64,000 nucleotides of DNA from an uncultured Ignavibacteria bacterium (GTDB taxonomy: Bacteria > Bacteroidota > Ignavibacteria > SZUA-365). The stretch is from assembly GCA_913061095.1 (NCBI GenBank), contig CAJXVM010000005.1, positions 1-64,000 on the forward strand. Direction: 5' to 3'. A model generated the notes under the pieces. It ran no database searches. It had not been told where the DNA came from and saw only the letters and a list, made by a program, of their open reading frames with translations. Both the position numbers and the translations under genes were made by a program. Within the stretch, counting starts at the first letter, position 1. Every line of letters begins with the position of its first letter. Shown here in pieces: positions 18,521 to 27,100 of this stretch.

Positions 18521-18622
18521 ATGAAGCAGGAGACAAATACCCCGCGCCGGAAATACCTCAAGGCAGCGGCGTTCGGAATCAGCGGAGACGGCAGCAAAAC
18601 CGTCTCCGCTTTTTTAATCTAG
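18521..18622 (+). pseudogene. truncated twin-arginine leader remnant or 33-residue small ORF
   Basis: The frame from ATG 18521 encodes 33 residues beginning MKQETNTPRRKYLKAAAFG. RRKYLKAAAFG is a good match to the twin-arginine signal consensus (S/T-R-R-x-F-L-K). The hydrophobic core then stops, and the rest of the frame is the terminator hairpin itself, ending at TAG. This reads as the 5-prime end of a Tat-exported protein gene whose body has been lost, or as a chance frame. The window also encodes TatC at 21854. Confidence 0.35.
18582..18615 (+). terminator. Rho-independent terminator
   Basis: A perfect 10-bp stem (GCGGAGACGG at 18582-18591 and complement 18600-18609) with an 8-base loop is followed by six T. 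It should end transcription from the small exported protein gene at 18021 before the convergent S9 peptidase gene. Confidence 0.88.
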
Positions 18623-18672
18623 TGGTGTCGGCATCCCCCGTGCATCGGCATCCCTGATGGACTGAAATCCCC

Positions 18673-20832
18673 CTATTCCTGATCCCCCTTCATCAGGTGC
18701 TTCGCGAACCAGCGGTGAAATTCGCCGTACCAGAGCTGGGAGTTGCGCGGCTTGAGCACGAGATGACCCTCGTCGGGGAAGTAGAGGAAGCGGCTCTCGA
18801 TGCCCTGGCGCTGCAGGGCGGTGAACAGCTGCATGCCCTGCGTGACGGGGACGCGGAAGTCGAGCTGTCCGTGTGAGACGTAGGTCGGCGTTTTGAAATT
18901 GCCGGCGAGACGGCTGGGGGACCATTTCTCGTACATCTCGGGGTTGTCCCACGGCGTGCCCTCGAATTCCCATTCGGGGAACCACAGCTCTTCGGTGGCG
19001 CCGTACATGCTGACGAGGTCATAGACGCCGGCGTGACAGAAGAGCGCCTTGAAGCGACCGGTGTTGCCGAGGAACCAGTTCATCATGTAACCGCCGTAGG
19101 ATGCGCCGGCCGCGCCGACGCGGTTGCGGTCGATGAAGGGGTACTCCTGCAGCACGAAGTCGAGGCCGGCCATGAGGTCCTTGTACGGTGCGCCGCCCCA
19201 GCTGCCGTTGACGCCGTCGGTGAACTCCTGGCCGAAGCCGACCGAACCGCGGCAGTTGACGGCAACGACGACGTAGCCGGGCGCGGCGAACAGCTCGAGG
19301 TTCCAGCGGTAATGGAAGTCGTCGTCCCACACGCCCTGCGGTCCGCCGTGCACGAGGTAAATCATGGGGTATTTCTTTGAGGGATCGAAGTCCGGCGGCG
19401 CGACGATCCAGCCCTGTACATCCACTCCGTCGAAACTCGGGAAGGTGAAGCTCACCGGCGCCGGCATGTTGATTTCCTCGATCAGCTCGGCGTTGGTGGT
19501 GGTGAGCTGACGGATGTCGAAGATGCGCTGGCCGTCGTACTTGATGGACATCACTTCGGCCGGATGGTTCATGCGCTCGCCCATGAAGACCAGCGTCTCG
19601 CCGTCGGGATGCAGGCGGAAGTCGTGCCGGTAGGTGCCGAGTTCGATGGTCTTGACCGTATCCATGTGTGCGTACTGCAGTTCGAGCACGCCCTTGAGCA
19701 CGCGCAGCACATCGCCGCCCTCGACGGGAACGTCGAACAGCGATTTGTACGGACCGTCCTGCGCGGTGAAGAGAATGCGGCGGCTGTCGTTCGACCAGAT
19801 GATTTCATCCACCGAACGGTCGACGCCTTCGGTCAGCGTCCATGTGCGTCCGCTCGCGCGCTCGTACACCTTGAGATCGTACTTGTCGGCCTCGTATCCG
19901 ATGCGCGACATGGCGCGGTAGGCGATGTACTTGCCGTCGGGTGAATACACGGGCTGATTGTCGTTTGCCCTGTTGTCGGTGGTGATGCATCGCGCGTTTT
20001 TCCCGTCGATGCCGACGAGCCAGATGTCGTTGTTCGTGCTGGCGGCGAGCATTTCATCGGTGTTTTTCACGAACGCCACTTCCTTTCCGTCGGGCGAGGC
20101 GACGAAATCCTGGTGTCCGCCGAGATCGATGGGCGGCGTGTCGTACGGACCGGGTGTCAGTTCCACCGGAACGCCACCGGCCGACGGGATGGCGAAGACA
20201 TGGCTGACTTTGCCGTCGCGCCAGTGATTCCAGACGCGATAGGGCAGCTGTTCGATGAGCCGTGCCTTGACCGGATTGTTTTCCTTCGCCTCTTCACGCG
20301 CTTTGTTGCAGGCGTCGGTCTTGCAGTCGGGATACACGCGCGAGCTGTAAAGGAAATGCGAGCCGTTCGGTGTCCATGTGAAGGACCCGATGCCCGTGGA
20401 TATGTCTGTGAGCCGTTTCTGACCGCTGCCGTCGGGGTTCATCGTCCAGATCTGCCGGCCGTTTTCACGGGAGGAAATGAACGCGATGCTCTCGCCATCG
20501 GACGACCAGCGGGGATTGACGTCCGAGGCGGGATGATCGGTCAGGCGCACGCTCTCCTCGCCCTTGATGTCGATGGCCCAGATCTCGCTGTTGGAGTTGT
20601 TGTTCTCGATGCTGTACTGTGTCACCACGTACAGCACGGTCTCTCCGTCGGGCGACACCTGCGGATCGCTCACGCGTCCGAACGCGTAGAGGTCTTCGAA
20701 GGTCATCGGGCGCCCGGGATCGTCCTCGAGCATTTCGATGCGTTCGACCTGCGTCTGCGCGTGCAGCGGAGGGGCGGTGAACAGAATGATCGGGATCAAC
20801 AGGATGAAGGGGAGCAGCGGGATTCGTTTCAT
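18673..20832 (-). CDS. exported S9 family prolyl-oligopeptidase-type peptidase
   Basis: A 719-residue protein with a signal peptide (LLPFILLIPIILFTAPPLHAQ). Residues about 35-440 form a TolB/DPP-like propeller, with blades such as SPDGETVLYVVTQ, WSSDGESIAFISSRENG and SPDGKYIAYRAM. The C-terminal alpha/beta hydrolase has the nucleophile elbow GASYGGY (S578), the acid in HGQLDFRVP (D658) and the base in DEGHLVLKP (H690), which is a complete triad. The family (dipeptidyl/acylaminoacyl peptidases) releases short N-terminal peptides, here in the periplasm. It is 28 bases downstream of nothing on its strand except the polyprenyl synthase gene to its left, so it is probably its own transcript. Confidence 0.93.
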   Translation of the reverse strand: MKRIPLLPFILLIPIILFTAPPLHAQTQVERIEMLEDDPGRPMTFEDLYAFGRVSDPQVSPDGETVLYVVTQYSIENNNSNSEIWAIDIKGEESVRLTDHPASDVNPRWSSDGESIAFISSRENGRQIWTMNPDGSGQKRLTDISTGIGSFTWTPNGSHFLYSSRVYPDCKTDACNKAREEAKENNPVKARLIEQLPYRVWNHWRDGKVSHVFAIPSAGGVPVELTPGPYDTPPIDLGGHQDFVASPDGKEVAFVKNTDEMLAASTNNDIWLVGIDGKNARCITTDNRANDNQPVYSPDGKYIAYRAMSRIGYEADKYDLKVYERASGRTWTLTEGVDRSVDEIIWSNDSRRILFTAQDGPYKSLFDVPVEGGDVLRVLKGVLELQYAHMDTVKTIELGTYRHDFRLHPDGETLVFMGERMNHPAEVMSIKYDGQRIFDIRQLTTTNAELIEEINMPAPVSFTFPSFDGVDVQGWIVAPPDFDPSKKYPMIYLVHGGPQGVWDDDFHYRWNLELFAAPGYVVVAVNCRGSVGFGQEFTDGVNGSWGGAPYKDLMAGLDFVLQEYPFIDRNRVGAAGASYGGYMMNWFLGNTGRFKALFCHAGVYDLVSMYGATEELWFPEWEFEGTPWDNPEMYEKWSPSRLAGNFKTPTYVSHGQLDFRVPVTQGMQLFTALQRQGIESRFLYFPDEGHLVLKPRNSQLWYGEFHRWFAKHLMKGDQE

Positions 20833-20866
20833 GGCGCAATCGTAAAGAGGTGAAGAGGTAAAGAAT

Positions 20867-21838
20867 CTATTTTTTGCGGGCGACGACGAAGTCGGCGAGG
20901 GCGACGAGGGAGCGCTTCGCCTCGGATTCCGGGATGGATTTCAGCATGTCGATGGCCCGGTCGCGATGGTCGTTGGCGACGCGTTCGGCGTAGGTGATGC
21001 CGCCGTATTTCTGGACGAAGGCGACGATCTCCTTGATGTCCTTGCGGCGCACGCCGCTTTTGAGCGCGCGGATGACGCGCTTGCGGTCCGACGACGGCGC
21101 GTTCTGAAATGCGTGAATCAGCGGAAGCGTCAGCTTTTTTTCCTTCAGATCGCCGCCCACGGGTTTGCCGATGGTGGCCTCGGTGCCGAGGAAATCGAGC
21201 AGATCGTCACGGATCTGGAAGGCAATGCCGAGCGTCTCACCATAGGTACGCATGGCGTCGACGATCTGTTCGTCGCGCGTGGCGCTTAATGCGCCGATCT
21301 CGCAGCAGGTCGCCAGCAGCGAGGCGGTTTTGTCGCCGATGATACGGAAATAGGTTTCCTCATCGGTGTTCATCTGCCGTGATTTCTGTATCTGCAGCAG
21401 CTCGCCCTCGCTCATGCGTTTGACGGCGGTCGAAGTGCTCTGGAGGAAATCGATATCCTCGTTTTCAAGTGAGAGCAGCAGTCCGCGCGAGAGCACGTAA
21501 TCGCCGAGGAGTACCGACACCTTGTTTTTCCAGATGGCGTTGATCGAGGGCCAGCCGCGCCGCGTACCGGCGTCGTCGACCACGTCGTCGTGGATGAGTG
21601 TCGCGGTGTGCAGCAGCTCGACCAGGGCCGCGCCGCGATACGTTGCCTCGTCAATGCCGCCGCTGGCAGCGGCGGAAAGCAGGACCAGGGCGGGACGAAT
21701 ACGCTTGCCCTTGCGCTTGACCATGTAGCGCACGACCGTATCGACGATGCCCACATCCGAGCGCAGGGCACGACGGAAATGCTGCTCGAAATGCTTGAGC
21801 TCGCTCTGGACGGGGGCGATGATGGCGTCAAGTTTCAA
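20867..21838 (-). CDS. polyprenyl diphosphate synthase (trans-isoprenyl family)
   Basis: A 323-residue enzyme that extends allylic diphosphates with isopentenyl diphosphate, giving a long chain for quinones. The first aspartate motif DDVVD is at 84-88 and the second, DDLLD, at 211-215. KGKRIRPALVLL near residue 42 and the KxxS-like GDKTAS at 168 are also conserved. The residue five places before the first motif is Ala79, small, which fits a long-chain product (hepta- to octaprenyl). The start is TTG at 21838. It follows tatC by 15 bases and precedes the S9 peptidase, all on the minus strand. Confidence 0.92.
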   Translation of the reverse strand: MKLDAIIAPVQSELKHFEQHFRRALRSDVGIVDTVVRYMVKRKGKRIRPALVLLSAAASGGIDEATYRGAALVELLHTATLIHDDVVDDAGTRRGWPSINAIWKNKVSVLLGDYVLSRGLLLSLENEDIDFLQSTSTAVKRMSEGELLQIQKSRQMNTDEETYFRIIGDKTASLLATCCEIGALSATRDEQIVDAMRTYGETLGIAFQIRDDLLDFLGTEATIGKPVGGDLKEKKLTLPLIHAFQNAPSSDRKRVIRALKSGVRRKDIKEIVAFVQKYGGITYAERVANDHRDRAIDMLKSIPESEAKRSLVALADFVVARKK

Positions 21839-21853
21839 CGATCAATCCGGGGA

Positions 21854-22639
21854 TTATTCTTCGGCACGTGCTTTGCGTTTTTTGTAGCTGATCTTGCTGA
21901 TCAGGATGCTGAGTTCATACAGGAAGACCAGTGGAATCGCCATCAGCAGCATGCTGAAAGGATCCGGTCCCGGCGAGATCAGTGCCGCCACGAAAAAGCT
22001 GATCACCATGGCGTGCCGCCAGTACTTTCGCATCAGCTTCGGGGTGACGATGCCGAGGCGGGACAGGAAGAATGACAGCATGGGCAGCTCGAAAATTGCT
22101 CCGGCACCGATCATCAGCGTGAGAATGAACTCGAAATAATATTCGATGGAGATGATGTTCTCGATGTCCGTGGTGCCGAAGGTCGAGAAGAAGCGGAATG
22201 CGGCGGGAAGCACGAACATGTAAGCGAACACCACGCCGATCAGGAAACACAGCGATGTGAATATCACGATGGAGCTGATGTACTTGCGCTCGTGAGGATA
22301 CAGCCCCGGCGCGATGAATTTCCAGATCTGGTAGACGGTGTTAGGGATGCTGAGGATGATGCCGCCGAAAATCGCGACCTGCATGTAGAGGAAGACCTGT
22401 CCGAAGGGACGCAGGTTCTGCAGACGCATGTCGAAGTTCTTCGCAGGCTTCAGAAGCACATACTCCATAAGGGGATCGATGAAGAACCACAGCACGACGG
22501 CGCCGACCGCGATGCCGATCAGCGTGTAGATGATTCTCCAGCGCAGCTCCTCAAGATGGTCCAGAAAGGACATCTCGTTTTCGCCGCGCTCCTCGTCATT
22601 CGAAGACTCGGAGGACTGTTCCTTTTCCTCTTCGCTCAT
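21854..22639 (-). CDS. tatC: Sec-independent protein translocase TatC
   Basis: A 261-residue membrane protein with six hydrophobic segments. The first 22 residues are a Glu/Ser-rich cytoplasmic tail. MSFLDHLEELRWRI at about 23-36 is the family N-terminal signature. Other conserved blocks are FIAPGLYPHERKY, FAYMFVLPAAFRFF and GAIFELPMLSFFL, whose glutamate is part of the signal-binding region. TatC recognises twin-arginine signals and with TatA exports folded proteins. No tatA is seen nearby. ATG at 22639 follows AGGA. It is followed by the polyprenyl synthase gene 15 bases later. Confidence 0.95.
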   Translation of the reverse strand: MSEEEKEQSSESSNDEERGENEMSFLDHLEELRWRIIYTLIGIAVGAVVLWFFIDPLMEYVLLKPAKNFDMRLQNLRPFGQVFLYMQVAIFGGIILSIPNTVYQIWKFIAPGLYPHERKYISSIVIFTSLCFLIGVVFAYMFVLPAAFRFFSTFGTTDIENIISIEYYFEFILTLMIGAGAIFELPMLSFFLSRLGIVTPKLMRKYWRHAMVISFFVAALISPGPDPFSMLLMAIPLVFLYELSILISKISYKKRKARAEE

Positions 22640-22727
22640 GAATTCCTGTCATTCAACGGTATTCAAGGTCTCGCAACCCGTCAAAATACAAAATTCATCG
22701 CTGGCGTTGAAAAGAAGGCAATATACT

Positions 22728-22758
22728 GTAGCGCCGAGCCAACGGCTCGGCGAAGGGT
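22728..22758 (+). repeat. REP-like palindrome, family 2
   Basis: GTAG is followed by CGCCGAGCC, a 3-base loop AAC, and GGCTCGGCG, then AAGGGT. A matching copy is at 44283-44313. A degenerate second GGCTCGGCG half follows at about 22776. The gap between tatC and osmC also holds two copies of GGATCACAGGGA (22809 and 22827 areas). Confidence 0.7.
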
Positions 22759-22837
22759 GTGGCTCCGAACCAAGCGGCTCGGCGGGTCGATCGGCGACAT
22801 ACCTTCGGATCACAGGGAGGATACGGATCACAGGGAA

Positions 22838-22886
22838 AAAAATACGGGACAACGGGAACGCGGATATCACGTCCGCGTTCCCGTAT
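22838..22886 (-). terminator. hairpin after osmC, probable terminator
   Basis: A perfect 13-bp stem (ACGGGAACGCGGA at 22854-22866 with its complement at 22874-22886) lies 10 bases past the osmC stop on the minus strand. A run of seven T follows on that strand, but nine bases away from the stem (22844-22838), so it is not a textbook terminator. Confidence 0.5.
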
Positions 22887-22896
22887 CCGAAACAGA

Positions 22897-23319
22897 TTAG
22901 CCGAGAGTGGCAGTCATGGAGATGTCGGTATTGAGCACGCGGCTGACGGGACATCCGGCCTTTGCCTTGCCCGCGGCATCCTGCAGCGTGGCGTCGTCGA
23001 GTCCCTGCGCCTTGACCGTGACGTCGAGGTGAATGGCCGTGATCGTGAATCCGGCATCCGTCTTTTCAAAGTTCAGTGTGGCCTTTGTCGCGATGTCGTC
23101 GGGAGTGACATCGGACTCGCCGAGCACGTTCGAAAGCGCCATGGAAAAACAGCTGGCATGCGCGGCGGCGATGAGCTCCTCGGGATTGGTGCCGGGATCA
23201 TCCGCGAAACGCTTTCCGAAATCATAATTGATGCTCGACAGCACACCGCTGTCGGTGCTGAATGTTCCCTTGCCGTCCATGAGTCCCCCCTGCCACTGGG
23301 CCGATGCAAAACGCTTCAT
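22897..23319 (-). CDS. osmC: OsmC-family peroxiredoxin
   Basis: A 140-residue protein, the usual length for OsmC. ATG at 23319 follows AAGGAG; an upstream in-frame start would add 49 unrelated residues. The reactive cysteine is C57 (AAAHASCFSMAL) and the resolving one C123 (KAKAGCPVSRVL), both in their family contexts. The family reduces organic hydroperoxides, usually as a dimer. KRFADDPGTNPEELIAAAHA is the conserved block. Probably monocistronic, with its own hairpin terminator. Confidence 0.93.
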   Translation of the reverse strand: MKRFASAQWQGGLMDGKGTFSTDSGVLSSINYDFGKRFADDPGTNPEELIAAAHASCFSMALSNVLGESDVTPDDIATKATLNFEKTDAGFTITAIHLDVTVKAQGLDDATLQDAAGKAKAGCPVSRVLNTDISMTATLG

Positions 23320-23499
23320 GTAATGCTCCTTCTGAAATGATGAAATGATCGGTGAGAGTAACGTGCTTCCTCTGTACTCGGGCAGATTTTCATTCAGGCG
23401 CAGCACCGCCTGTGGGCGGTCTGCCTGCGTACCGTCTTGCCGGAGTTCGTGGATGTATCCACGCAATCACAACATCGAAGGAGGCCGGGGAGTTCGCGC

Positions 23500-24132
23500 T
23501 TATCGTACAAGAGCGATTTTTCGAATCGCGACTCCTTCCGGTGATGTCAGGATCAGATAATACGTTCCGCTGGCGAGGTTGCGCGGCGTGAACACGACGC
23601 GGTGTCTGCCCGCCGGCGTGTACTCGTCAACCAGAGTCTCCACCGTCGCGCCTGTAAGCGCACGTACTTCCAGCCGCACGTGCGCGGCGTAGGGCAGCGT
23701 GTACAGGATGAGCGCGGACGCTGCCGAGAGCGGATTCGGGTAGCCGGCCTCGATGGCGAATGCGGAGGGAGCCGGAAGTGCCTCCGCATCGACGAGCAGA
23801 CCGGGATCAACGGACAGCGCCAGAAAGTCGGGATCCATGCCGTCGAGCGCCGTACCAGCGATGATCAGCGTGTCCGTCGCGGCATACAGGAAGCGCGGCA
23901 GGATGTCCGGCGCGTCTGGCAGCCGGAGCTCACCCGCCCGGGATCCGTCGGCATGGTACGAGAGCAGCCACAGCTCCGGCGCGCCGGATGCGTCCGTGGC
24001 GGATGCGGCGACATATAACGTGCCGCCGGACGTGGATGCCACGGCATGCGGCACGGTCACGGACTGTCCCCGCACCGCCGGGGCGGCAGCAAGGAAACAG
24101 AGCGTAAATGCGAGAATTGCTGAAATGCGCAT
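23500..24132 (-). CDS. small secreted protein with T9SS sorting domain
   Basis: A 210-residue protein; ATG at 24132 follows GGAG and starts a signal peptide (ISAILAFTLCFLAAAPAVRGQ). An ATG at 24144 would add four residues. Residues 22-120 are beta-rich with VASTSGGTLYVAASA and LLSYHADGSRAGEL, similar to one or two propeller strands. The rest is a sorting domain with AGYPNPLSAASALILYTL, TLVDEYTPAGRHRV and SGTYYLILTSPEG. It is 29 bases downstream of the 1632-residue adhesin-like gene, so the two are likely one transcript. Confidence 0.8.
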   Translation of the reverse strand: MRISAILAFTLCFLAAAPAVRGQSVTVPHAVASTSGGTLYVAASATDASGAPELWLLSYHADGSRAGELRLPDAPDILPRFLYAATDTLIIAGTALDGMDPDFLALSVDPGLLVDAEALPAPSAFAIEAGYPNPLSAASALILYTLPYAAHVRLEVRALTGATVETLVDEYTPAGRHRVVFTPRNLASGTYYLILTSPEGVAIRKIALVR

Positions 24133-24161
24133 GTGTATCTCCATGGTGTCGATTGAACGGA

Positions 24162-27100
24162 TCATGGATCGAAGACGATGATCTGAACTTCCCAGTGATC
24201 ATAACTGACCGGGGCGTCACTGCGGATAGAGACGTCGTCGAAGCTTTGCCCCTGTGGGGCTGCGATCGTTACCTCATAATTCGTCGTGGCAGGATCGAGG
24301 AAGATTTCCTGCGAGGCGATGGTCGTGCCGTTGTCGGAGCCGACGAAGGAGAACATGCCGGGATTCGTGGCATTCAGCTGGAAGCGCAGGGTGAATTCCG
24401 TTGCATACCAGTTTCGGGTGGGATCCACGATATCCTTGAGCGACGTCATGTCGAAGGAAATGCCGCCCGACTCGATGAACAACTGCGGCCCGGCCTTGAA
24501 GTAGCCGTTGGGGGCGGGCATCCCGGATTCTGCATCCGTCATGAAATGCACATCCACCTCTCCGATCTGCGTGCCGAGATCTTTGTCAGTGTAGGTGCCG
24601 AGCGTGTAATCCTGTCCGGGCGCGATGCTGCCGTCGGGGATGCTGCTGAAATAGATGTACCAGGAATCGAAGATGTAACACCACTCGCCGTCCTTGCCCG
24701 GTGCGCCGTCGATTTCGAGGCCGCCGCTGCCGTGGCTGGTTGCCGTACCGGCCGGACCGCCCTTACCGGGACCCTTGCCGTCACCGCCGTCGCCACCGTC
24801 ACCGCCCATGGCGTCCGCTGTGGCTCCGTTGGGTCCGGCAAACGCATCGGCATTTCCGCCCGCGCCGCCGTCACCGCCCACCGGTGCCGGTGGCGTGCAG
24901 CAGTGTCCGCCGGTGCCGCCGTTTCCGCCGAGTGCGGCGGAGCTGCCGTCCGAGCCCTTGTTCTCTACTTCGGAGCCGCCGCTTTTCGCGCGCGCTTCGG
25001 TGTCTCCGCGCATTCCGCCGTGTGCCGCAGCCGTCCCGCCGTTTCCGCCGTCACAGTCGCAGTCGGTGCCCTCGCCGCCGTCACCGCCGGTGGCATCCGC
25101 GATACCGCCATTGCTGCCGTTGACCGTCGCAGTGCCCGGATCGGCGTCCTGTCCCTGGCCGATGAGCCGACCTTTCTTTCCCGTGACGGCGAGCCCGTCA
25201 CCGCCGCGTCCCCCGGTTGCAGTGGCGCTTCCGCCGTCCTCGCCCGGACAGCCGTCCTTGCCCTTTGCCGGATTCGGTGTCGCTGACGCGTTGCCGCCGT
25301 CACCGGGACTGGCGTTGGCGTCACCGCCCGCCCCCGGCTTGAAGTTTTCAGCGCCGCTGACAGACGCACCGCTGTGGCCGGAGTTGCCTCCGTCACCTCC
25401 GAATGCGCGGGCCCAGCCACCGAGTCCACCCACGGCAGTAGTTTCGCAGTTCGCGTCTCCGCCCCTGCCTCCGTTGGCTGTCGCGGTGCCGCCGTTACCA
25501 CCCTGTCCGCCGGTCAGCGTGACATTTCCCATGCCACCGACATTGCCGCGAATCGTGGCTCGTTTATTCGCCTTGCCGCCGGCACCGGCTCGTGCGAGTG
25601 CCTTGCCGCCATCCTGGCCCTTCGTGCAGCGGCTCTGTCCCGGACCACCGGTGGCCGTGGCGTTGCCGCCGCGTCCACCGTTGCCGGTATGAATCGTGAC
25701 CGATCCGCCGAAGTTGACGGAGTTCGTGCCCTGGATGCGGACGCGTCCGCCGGCGTTTCCACCCCGTTTTGCGAACGCGCGCGCGGTGCCCGGTGCCGGC
25801 ACGCTGACCGACACGTCACCGCCGTCACCGCCGTCACCGGCAGCCAGCGTCGTGCCGCCACCGATCCAGACGTTCCGGCCCCGCAGGATAAGACTTCCTC
25901 CCTTACCGCCTTTGGTGCCGCTCGAGCGGTTGGGGGCGTTTGATGCGCCCGCGCCGCCGCTGCCGGCACTGATCCGCGCACCATTGACGATGAGCCAGCC
26001 GGGAGAGTAGGTCGACAGTCCGCTGCCCGATCCTCCGCTGATGCCTGGTATGCCAGGACGTCCGTTTCGCGTGGTGATGACGGCGTTCGAGTCGACGCGC
26101 AGATGCTGGAATCCCCGGTACACGATGCGGCGTGTCACATGGACAGGCGCATCCACCACGGCGGTGCGCTGACCCTGTGGTGCGGCGGCGATGCGTGAAG
26201 CAGCGCCGGGCGAGCGGACCGCGTTCGTATCGGGATCATATATATAGATGGAGCAGAGTGTCAGTGCGGAATTTCCCGAGTCGTCAATGGCCGTGCAGGA
26301 GACCGCGTACCGCCCGGCCTGCGCATAACGATGCGCGGGATCGGCGTTTGCCGACGTGTTTCCATCCCCGAAATCCCACAGAACGGAGGCGAGTGAAGTC
26401 ACCGGTCCCGTTCCCTCGTCCAGGGTGAAATACACCGAGTCCTGACGTGCCGCAAGCAGCCAGTCGGGCGCGATGGAGGCGCCGAGCGCTTCCGATCCGT
26501 CAGAGAGGCTGTCGCCGAGAAAGATCTGCGTCGTTGCACCACTTGAGCGCCCTTCGTCATCCTCCACGGTAAGGGTGACGAGATAGGTGCCGGGTGTCAT
26601 GTATTCCTTGTCAACATCAAGCCAGGGACCGATCTCGGGGGCAAGTCCGCTGCGGATGTCTCCGTCACCGAAGTCGATGGAAAACTCCACCGGACCGCCG
26701 TCGGGATCCGCGCCTTCGCAGCGGAAGCTGATGAAAGCGCTTTCACCCGGAGCGATGATATCATTGAGCACATCGGCGGTCAGCGAGGCAACGGGATCCA
26801 CAGGCACCGCCGATTGAGCGTCCGGTGTCACGACGGTTCGCCATTCCGCGATGGTGGTGTCGTCGGTGAGCTGGAGTCCGCCATGGGAGAATAACCCCGA
26901 AGCCGGATTGCCCTGCTCGAGGATGAATTCCCCGACATTGCTGAAAAACATCAGAGATCCGCCCTGCGTGGAGTCGCCCGTGACACATCGGTTGTCGATG
27001 CGTCCGTGGATCAGTGCCACGCGGTAGTCGAGGAAGGTGAGGTCGGCGCAATCCGCTGTGATCTCACCGAGTACGACGAGCGAATCGGAGCAGCGGATCA

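Noticed and set aside
24694-25692. Proline-rich plus-strand frame opposite the glycine-rich region
   Set aside because: It is the complement of GGX codons read in another frame (Gly codons become Pro/Ala codons). It has no start context.
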